Shown here: in pieces, positions 1-3,931 of the stretch
Position numbering within the stretch: position 1 is the first letter of the stretch
Layout of the letters: each line of letters starts with the position of its first letter
Assembly: GCA_964549595.1 (NCBI GenBank)
Contig: CAZJWK010000059.1
Coordinates: 1 to 16,644, forward strand
DNA: 16,644 nucleotides
Reading direction: 5' to 3'
From: CAZQQN01 sp964549595
GTDB taxonomy: Bacteria > Bacteroidota > Bacteroidia > CAILMK01 > CAYYUA01
Notes under the pieces: model-generated
Database searches by the model: none
Told to the model about the DNA's origin: nothing
Seen by the model: the letters and a program-made list of their open reading frames with translations, nothing else
Translations under genes and position numbers: made by a program

Positions 1-1
1 A

Positions 2-307
2 GATCCTAAAAGTAACTATACAAGTATGGTTATAAGGGTAGAAGATGGATTTAGAGGGGAAGGAAAATACAACTTAAAAGGAGATTTAGGAAGTAACTAT
101 GATATATATGCAAGTTATTCAAATGTAGCAGGAAATTGCGAATACGAAACAGATTCCTTTAATACAGGAAAGCTCAGAATAACACATTTTGATAGTGCTA
201 AGCGTATTGTAGCCGGTCAGTTTCATTTTACAGCAGTTATTAAACAAGGAAAATGTGAAAAAGATACCATCCGTGTAACCGAAGGTCGTTTCGATATTAA
301 AGATTGA
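2..307 (+). CDS. DUF6252-like protein, 3' part only (5' end beyond the window)
   Basis: The reading frame is open from the window edge to a TGA at 305-307, so the N-terminus (probably a lipoprotein signal, judging by the paralogue at 844-1415) is missing. The visible ~101 residues end in DTIRVTEGRFDIKD. They align throughout with the C-terminal part of that paralogue: GEGKYNL against GKGKYSL, CEYETDSF against CTYETDTI, AKRIVAGQFHFT against LKRIVSGRFHFT. This beta-rich ending (a '(V/I)SGxFxFT...VTEGRFDI' pattern) is what I remember of small Bacteroidota lipoproteins in or near DUF6252; their function is unknown. My hand count gives about 33% G+C, well below the genes further right. The ATG at 26 is internal, not a true start. 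Family assignment is from memory and moderate. Confidence 0.7.
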   Translation, partial: DPKSNYTSMVIRVEDGFRGEGKYNLKGDLGSNYDIYASYSNVAGNCEYETDSFNTGKLRITHFDSAKRIVAGQFHFTAVIKQGKCEKDTIRVTEGRFDIKD

Positions 308-377
308 TAAAAGTTTCTAATACCATAAAATTATAAGATCATAAGGCAAATAATTGTAGAATAAAACCCTTCCTCCT

Positions 378-719
378 ATGAAACGCTTACTTTTTGTATT
401 TACATGCATTATTTTCCTTTCCTGCCAGGCAAAGGCAGTAGAAGACAGCACTTACACCATTGGCGACAGTGCCCAGGTAACGGTAACCGACAGCGTGGAA
501 ACGGATCCCGGATTGATGATGGATTCCATTTTCCGGAACCTGGATGCCCAATATCTTTCCACTAACTTACTGGCGGACCGCAGCATTGCCTTTATCGATT
601 ACCGGAGCTACCACGGCCGGCTTGCGGATTCTAATTGGATGAACTACGGCAAGTTCCTCCGCCTGAATGGCGCCAAAACAGTACAAAGTATTAAGTATTC
701 AGTACAAAGAAGCAGGTAA
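378..719 (+). CDS. Small lipoprotein ORF, probably truncated at its 3' end
   Basis: The 113-residue product starts with a lipoprotein signal: a basic n-region (MKR), the hydrophobic stretch LLFVFTCIIF, and a lipobox LSC with the lipidated Cys at residue 16. This implies export and anchoring in the envelope. The mature part is rich in acidic and hydroxyl residues (TVTDSVETDPG), then LLADRSIAFIDYRSYHGRLADSNWMNYGKFLRLNG. I do not recognise a domain. The last ~13 codons (from about 680) come from a self-repeating intergenic word in which AGTACAAAG occurs at 680-688 and 701-709. The natural C-terminus was therefore probably replaced by repeat sequence. The G+C of 421-660 is about 53% by hand count, unlike the 33% of the preceding gene. 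No Shine-Dalgarno sequence or clear promoter is visible upstream. It may be a non-functional fragment. Confidence 0.5.
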   Translation: MKRLLFVFTCIIFLSCQAKAVEDSTYTIGDSAQVTVTDSVETDPGLMMDSIFRNLDAQYLSTNLLADRSIAFIDYRSYHGRLADSNWMNYGKFLRLNGAKTVQSIKYSVQRSR

Positions 720-775
720 GCGGGGTTAAATTTTCAGCGGTTATCAGTTCAATCCGTGTCATCTGCGTTCGATTA
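680..775. repeat. Two reiterated intergenic words
   Basis: First word: 680-709, AGTACAAAG / TATTAAGTATTC / AGTACAAAG, a 9-bp direct repeat spaced 21 bp, with an internal AAGTATT-like reiteration. Second word: about 746-775, containing CAATCCGTGTCATCTGCGTTC. Words of this kind (AGTATT-type and ATCCGTGTCATCTGCGTTC-type) resemble short sequences I recall scattered between genes in Bacteroidota genomes; that recollection is not checked here. They lie just after the truncated lipoprotein ORF and just before the frameshifted one. Confidence 0.4.
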
Positions 776-843
776 AAAAAGATGCAAGACATAAAAGCCA
801 AGATTTTAGACAATAAAATGCTATCATTCAAAAATTGAAGCTT

Positions 844-1415
844 ATGCTACATAAAATTCAGTCATTCTTTCATTCATCAATTCATCAATTGAAACTTTTC
901 TGCTTACTGCTGGCAATACCCTGCATGGCTCTGCAGTGTAACAAAGACAAAAACGGCCCCGATAACGGCAATGAAAAAGAACAACTACCCCCCGCCACCC
1001 AAAGCGGGAAAAATACCTTTGGCTGCAAGGTAAATGGCAAGGTGTGGGTGCCGAAAGCCCCCCCAATAATCAAGAATTACATGCAGATTATTATCAGGAT
1101 CAATTTTTAATAAGTGCAACTAGGAAAATTGGAGATAAAACCCATCAAACAATAGCCATAAGAATTGATTCAGGTTGGTATGGTAAGGGAAAGTATAGTT
1201 TAGGTTTGCAAGGGAAAAGAAAAAATTATGCACTATTCGGTGATGGTATCAAAAATTGTACTTATGAAACGGATACAATACACGATGGTCAACTAAAAAT
1301 CACATATTATGATAGTTTGAAAAGAATTGTATCCGGTCGCTTTCATTTTACAGTAGCAAAAGAAGGTTGTGATACCATCAAGGTGACAGAAGGCCGCTTT
1401 GACATACAAGACTGA
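844..1415 (+). pseudogene. DUF6252-like lipoprotein gene interrupted by a frameshift at a C7 run
   Basis: Two overlapping frames together make one protein. Frame A starts at ATG 844 (a TTG at 835 is also in frame). It gives a hydrophobic signal LFCLLLAIPCMALQC, a charged linker (NKDKNGPDNGNEKEQ), then LPPATQSGKNTFGCKVNGKVWVPK, the usual opening of these lipoproteins, and runs out of frame to a stop at 1108-1110. Frame B, read to a TGA at 1413-1415, supplies the homologous rest (NNQELHADYYQDQF ... TIKVTEGRFDIQD), matching the partial gene at 2-307. The switch lies at seven C (1058-1064). Eight C, or a -1 slip, would join the frames as VPKAPPNNQE and give about 190 residues. G+C also drops from ~52% before the C run to ~32% after it. 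This may be a true pseudogene, a phase-variable gene, a recombination scar or a sequencing error. The lipobox is imperfect, with Q before Cys. Confidence 0.65.
864..890. repeat. CATTCATCAATTCATCAATT reiteration inside the signal-peptide region
   Basis: The stretch reads as imperfect repeats of ATTCATCA (CATTCTTTCATTCATCAA, then TTCATCAATTG). It lies within the first 16 codons of the frameshifted lipoprotein frame, encoding the n-region before LKLFCLLL. It looks like a third intergenic word that became part of the coding sequence, so the true start of that protein is uncertain. Confidence 0.35.
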
Positions 1416-1445
1416 TGGAAGATCGTAAAATGGTAAGACGTGTAT

Positions 1446-1484
1446 TAGATCTTAGAACTTAGAGCCCAGAACATAGAAGATCTA
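1446..1484. repeat. 8-bp inverted repeat around a TTAGAACTTAGAGC word
   Basis: TAGATCTT at 1446-1453 is the exact reverse complement of AAGATCTA at 1477-1484, with 23 nt between. The spacer is a reiterated CTTAGAACTTAGAGCCCAGAACATAG word. It sits 30 bp after the stop of the frameshifted lipoprotein gene and marks the right edge of the disturbed patch. No T run follows, so I do not call it a terminator. Confidence 0.4.
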
Positions 1485-1605
1485 TTGCTTATGAGACAAA
1501 TACATTCAACGAAATTCATGTCAATTTTTAACCCCACTTTTTGCCTCCCTTATGTTAAGGTAACAAAAACCGTTTTTAGTCTTAGGCAATTTGTGGTTAT
1601 TGCTT

Positions 1606-1613
1606 TACTTTCG
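1606..1613 (+). promoter_or_regulatory. Possible -7 element before the zinc-ribbon gene
   Basis: TACTTTCG differs at one base from the Bacteroidota -7 consensus TAnnTTTG. A TTTG occurs at 1590-1593, but its 12-nt spacing is shorter than the usual ~20, so the -33 part is unsupported. Transcription starting about 7 nt downstream would favour ATG 1639 over ATG 1615 as the start codon. Confidence 0.3.
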
Positions 1614-1638
1614 TATGGAAATTAACAAGGTTGGCCTT

Positions 1639-1758
1639 ATGGAAAAACAAAGCTTTTGCCCATTTTGCGGAAGTTCGGAAGGGTATGTGTTTGTTCACGG
1701 GCATTACCAATGTGTTCGTTGCGGTCAAAATGTATTTCCCTGTTGCGAAAGGTGGTAA
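1639..1758 (+). CDS. 39-residue zinc-ribbon microprotein
   Basis: This short frame begins with MEKQSFCPFCGS, continues with YVFVHGHYQCVRCGQNV, and ends in PCCERW before TAA 1756-1758. CPFC and CVRC form a classic two-knuckle zinc ribbon (C-x2-C-x~17-C-x2-C), and a further Cys pair follows. The knuckle spacing and the tyrosines and glycines make chance coding unlikely. An in-frame ATG at 1615 would add eight residues (MEINKVGL); I prefer 1639 because the possible promoter ends just before 1615 and AAGG lies 10-13 nt upstream of 1639. It lies 49 nt before cysH on the same strand, so co-transcription is plausible. Role unknown: metal binding, nucleic-acid binding or regulation are all possible. 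Confidence 0.75.
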   Translation: MEKQSFCPFCGSSEGYVFVHGHYQCVRCGQNVFPCCERW

Positions 1759-1807
1759 CCTTTTTAACTTGCATTTCCCTTATTTTCGCTAACCAAAACC
1801 GGCGTTT

Positions 1808-2479
1808 ATGCCTTTGGATATCGAACCCATTCGGAAAAAAATCCAGGAGTTCCGGGATAGGGGTTTGAAGCTTTTTGCTTCCTCATCCTTTCAAAGCCAT
1901 AGCATCCCCATGCTTCATATCCTGAGCAGGATTGATCCTTCCATACCGGTTTATTTCTTAAATACCGGATACCATTTTCCCGAAACCATTGCTTTTAAGG
2001 ATCAAATTGCTGATTTATTGGGCATGAAGGTTATTGACCTTAAACCTGTTTTGCCTAAGCACCTGCAAAGGGACGAAAACGGGAATTTGTATTTTACCTC
2101 CGATCCGGACCTTTGTTGCCACATCAATAAGGTTCAGCCTATGGAACCTGTCCTTGCCGAAAAAGATGTTTGGATCAGTGGACTCAGGCGGGATCAAAGT
2201 ACTAACCGGCAATCTATTGAAGAAATTGAGGACGGGCCTCAAAATACTTTGCGATACCACCCCATGTTGGCGTTTGACCGGAAGATGATCGTTCAATACC
2301 TGAAGGCGTATGAATTACCTCGACATCCCCTGGAGCAAAAAGGTTATATCAGTGTTGGCTGTGAGCCTTGTACCAAAAGGGTCGACCCTGAAACAATAGG
2401 TACCGAAAGGGCCGGTAGGTGGAACGGCTTGAATAAAGACGAATGTGGTTTACACACTGAATTAAGGCATTCTTCATGA
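1808..2479 (+). CDS. cysH: Phosphoadenylyl/adenylyl-sulfate reductase
   Basis: This cytoplasmic enzyme reduces activated sulfate (APS or PAPS) to sulfite with thioredoxin as donor, in assimilatory sulfate reduction. Within 223 residues the adenine-nucleotide hydrolase fold shows the nucleotide loop ASSSFQSHSIPMLHIL (24-39) and FLNTGYHFPET (50-60). It carries the four iron-sulfur cysteines of the APS-reductase type: C103-C104 and C185-x2-C188 (GCEPC). The C-terminal KRVDPETIGTERAGRW segment leads to the catalytic motif DECGLH with Cys213. The [4Fe-4S] set favours APS as substrate, although some cluster-bearing enzymes also take PAPS. Length is normal for the bacterial family. The stop overlaps the next gene's start as ATGA. 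cysD/cysN and sulfite reductase genes, the commonest neighbours, are absent from the window. Confidence 0.93.
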   Translation: MPLDIEPIRKKIQEFRDRGLKLFASSSFQSHSIPMLHILSRIDPSIPVYFLNTGYHFPETIAFKDQIADLLGMKVIDLKPVLPKHLQRDENGNLYFTSDPDLCCHINKVQPMEPVLAEKDVWISGLRRDQSTNRQSIEEIEDGPQNTLRYHPMLAFDRKMIVQYLKAYELPRHPLEQKGYISVGCEPCTKRVDPETIGTERAGRWNGLNKDECGLHTELRHSS

Positions 2480-3402
2480 AAGTTTTGGTAACGGGCGGAG
2501 CCGGTTATATCGGGACAGAATTTGTGGAAGGATTGGTTAATGACCCCGAGGTTGAGGAGGTTATTGTTTATGACAATTTAAGCCGGAAAAACTATAACCT
2601 TTTCCTGTTTCATCGGCTTCCAGGGGATAAGTTGCGGTTTGAAGAAGGAGAGTTGTTGGATTCCAGGCGTTTGAAAAAAGTCCTGAACAAAGTAGACCGG
2701 GTTGTGCATTTAGCCGCCCGGGTTACCACCCCATTTGCCAGTCAGGATCCGCATTTTTTTGAGCAGGTGAACCATTGGGGAACCGCAGAGTTGGTTTATG
2801 CCATTGAGGACAGTCCGGTGGAAAAACTAATTTATGTCAGTAGTGGGTCGGTTTATGGTTTTTCGGAAACTGAAGTCGATGAGGCCTCAATACCCGATCC
2901 CAAAACCTATTACGGCATATCAAAAAGAAGGGGTGAAGAACATGTAGAACGGCTCATGGATAAAGCCAATGTCCAGGTCATTCGGTTGGGGAATGTTTAT
3001 GGATTTAGTCCCAGCATGCGTTTTGATGCCGTAATAAACCGTTTTATGCTGGAAGCCAACTTCAATAACCGGATTTCGATTAACGGAAATGGTAAACAGC
3101 ACCGGCCCTTTATTCATATAGAGAAGGTTGTGGATGCTTTAACGCAAATCTTAAAAAAGCCAATTCCAGTAGGTACTTATAACCTTGTCGATAAAAACAT
3201 TTCGATCGCTGAACTGGCTGAAACCCTTCAGGAACTTTATCCTTCAATGGAAATGCTTTACGTTAACCAACACCTGGATCTTAAGGAGCTGAAAATCAAT
3301 CGGAAAAGCAACCTATTCAATCATATTGAAATACCAGAGAGCGACCTGACCAATGAACTTCAGTTATTCAAAGAAAGTTTCTCGTTTCATCCATATGGGT
3401 GA
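2476..3402 (+). CDS. NAD-dependent epimerase/dehydratase (extended SDR)
   Basis: The 308-residue cytoplasmic oxidoreductase has an N-terminal Rossmann fold with the dinucleotide motif TGGAGYIG (6-13), then VYDNLSR, VVHLAARV (76-83), the active-site strand YVSSGSVYG (120-128) and the catalytic pair Y146-xxx-K150 (YGISK). NGKQHRPFIHIEKVVDAL (about 204-222) is typical of sugar-nucleotide epimerases and dehydratases, so the likely substrate is a nucleotide-linked sugar, though other substrates occur in this superfamily. The reaction cannot be named from sequence alone. Its ATG lies inside the cysH stop region (ATGA, 4-nt overlap), implying translational coupling with APS reductase. It is shorter than a UDP-sulfoquinovose synthase (about 400 residues) and lacks that family's start, so I do not call it one. 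Confidence 0.88.
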   Translation: MKVLVTGGAGYIGTEFVEGLVNDPEVEEVIVYDNLSRKNYNLFLFHRLPGDKLRFEEGELLDSRRLKKVLNKVDRVVHLAARVTTPFASQDPHFFEQVNHWGTAELVYAIEDSPVEKLIYVSSGSVYGFSETEVDEASIPDPKTYYGISKRRGEEHVERLMDKANVQVIRLGNVYGFSPSMRFDAVINRFMLEANFNNRISINGNGKQHRPFIHIEKVVDALTQILKKPIPVGTYNLVDKNISIAELAETLQELYPSMEMLYVNQHLDLKELKINRKSNLFNHIEIPESDLTNELQLFKESFSFHPYG

Positions 3403-3632
3403 ATAATTCCATAATATCTTCAAAAGAAGCCGGATTCTCTTTGTGCCTAAGTCAGCCTATAATAACCTTTCATGCCATTGGTTCCTGGTGTTCCAAAAAA
3501 TTTATGAGTAAAACCATATCAAAAAAGTTTCCAAATGATAAGGTGGTTTGCACTTCTTTAAAAATTTTAATGACATAACAGTTATTTTTTATATTCGATA
3601 TTGGTTCTTACTAAATCAAAAAAGCGATTATG

Positions 3633-3645
3633 TACCTTAGCGGCC
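3633..3645 (+). promoter_or_regulatory. Promoter-like box TACCTTAGCGGCC, copy 1
   Basis: The box resembles the Bacteroidota -7 element (TAnnTTTG) with a following CGGCC, differing by A for T in the TTTG part. It lies 25 nt before the ATG of the GxxExxY-like remnant, a normal distance for a transcription start. No TTG sits at the expected ~20 nt upstream; the nearest is at 3601-3603. A copy with 12 of 13 matches lies 149 bp further on. Confidence 0.35.
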
Positions 3646-3670
3646 TTTGCTTGACAAAACCAATTGTTTA

Positions 3671-3754
3671 ATGACAGAAAATGAACTTTCAAATAAGGTT
3701 ATCGGAATAGCCATTGTTAACCTAAGGCTTTTACCCGGAAGGCTTCCCTATTAA
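3671..3754 (+). pseudogene. Probable 5' remnant of a GxxExxY gene
   Basis: ATG 3671 opens a 27-codon frame beginning MTENELSNKVIGIAI and ending LRLLPGRLPY before TAA 3752-3754. GxxExxY proteins (PD-(D/E)xK-like fold, about 125 residues, common in Bacteroidota) typically begin MTENELS..VIGAAIEVH.ALGPGLLESVY. The match covers the MTENELS start, VIG.AI, and a shortened version of the ALGPGLL segment, where LLPGRL replaces it. The E of GxxExxY and everything downstream is missing. I infer a decayed copy whose 5' end and promoter-like box survive. The family pattern is from memory; a chance 27-residue match is less likely but not excluded. Confidence 0.5.
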
Positions 3755-3781
3755 AACAATGGATTAGGAGCAGGGAATTTA

Positions 3782-3794
3782 TACTTTAGCGGCC
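3782..3794 (+). promoter_or_regulatory. Promoter-like box TACTTTAGCGGCC, copy 2
   Basis: It differs at one base from the box at 3633-3645. No gene follows on the + strand: the nearest ATG (3826) meets a stop after three codons. It may be the promoter of a lost gene, or a duplicate made when the remnant region was rearranged. Confidence 0.25.
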
Positions 3795-3863
3795 TATACC
3801 AGTATTCCCTACCTAATATAATAAAATGGAAGGATAAGTTAAAACTTGAGCCCATTCAATGGC

Positions 3864-3905
3864 AAAAAAAAACCTGTCCAGTAACCGGAGATACTGGACA
3901 GGTTT
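3864..3905 (-). terminator. Rho-independent terminator of the DUF4397 gene
   Basis: A perfect 14-bp stem pairs 3870-3883 (AAACCTGTCCAGTA) with 3892-3905 (TACTGGACAGGTTT) around an 8-nt loop. Read leftward it is followed by nine T (complement of A 3864-3872). It lies 26 nt past the leftward stop codon at 3932-3934. In the + direction only three T follow the stem, so it should work mainly for the leftward transcript. Confidence 0.88.
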
Positions 3906-3931
3906 CACAAAAAGCAAACAAGTTGTGCTCG

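Larger units (their letters stand above)
3403..3931. other. Gene-poor gap with gene remnant, promoter-like boxes and terminator
   Basis: This 529-nt gap separates the epimerase from the convergent DUF4397 gene. Positions 3403-3600 are A+T rich with no frame I can recognise on either strand. Positions 3633-3754 hold a promoter-like box and a GxxExxY-like remnant. Positions 3782-3794 hold a second copy of the box. Positions 3864-3905 are a terminator for the leftward gene. In the frame of the remnant, 3755-3961 also stays open after its TAA (69 codons), but the translation is unfamiliar and crosses the terminator, so I do not annotate it. No obvious terminator for the epimerase was seen. Confidence 0.6.

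Noticed and set aside
1656..1868. 70-codon + frame overlapping the zinc-ribbon gene and the cysH start
   Set aside because: It is out of frame with both and its translation has no domain signal, whereas the overlapped frame gives a clean zinc ribbon.
2476..3402. UDP-sulfoquinovose synthase (SQD1), which would pair neatly with sulfite production by CysH
   Set aside because: The protein is about 90 residues too short and its N-terminal and active-site segments are those of a general sugar-nucleotide epimerase.
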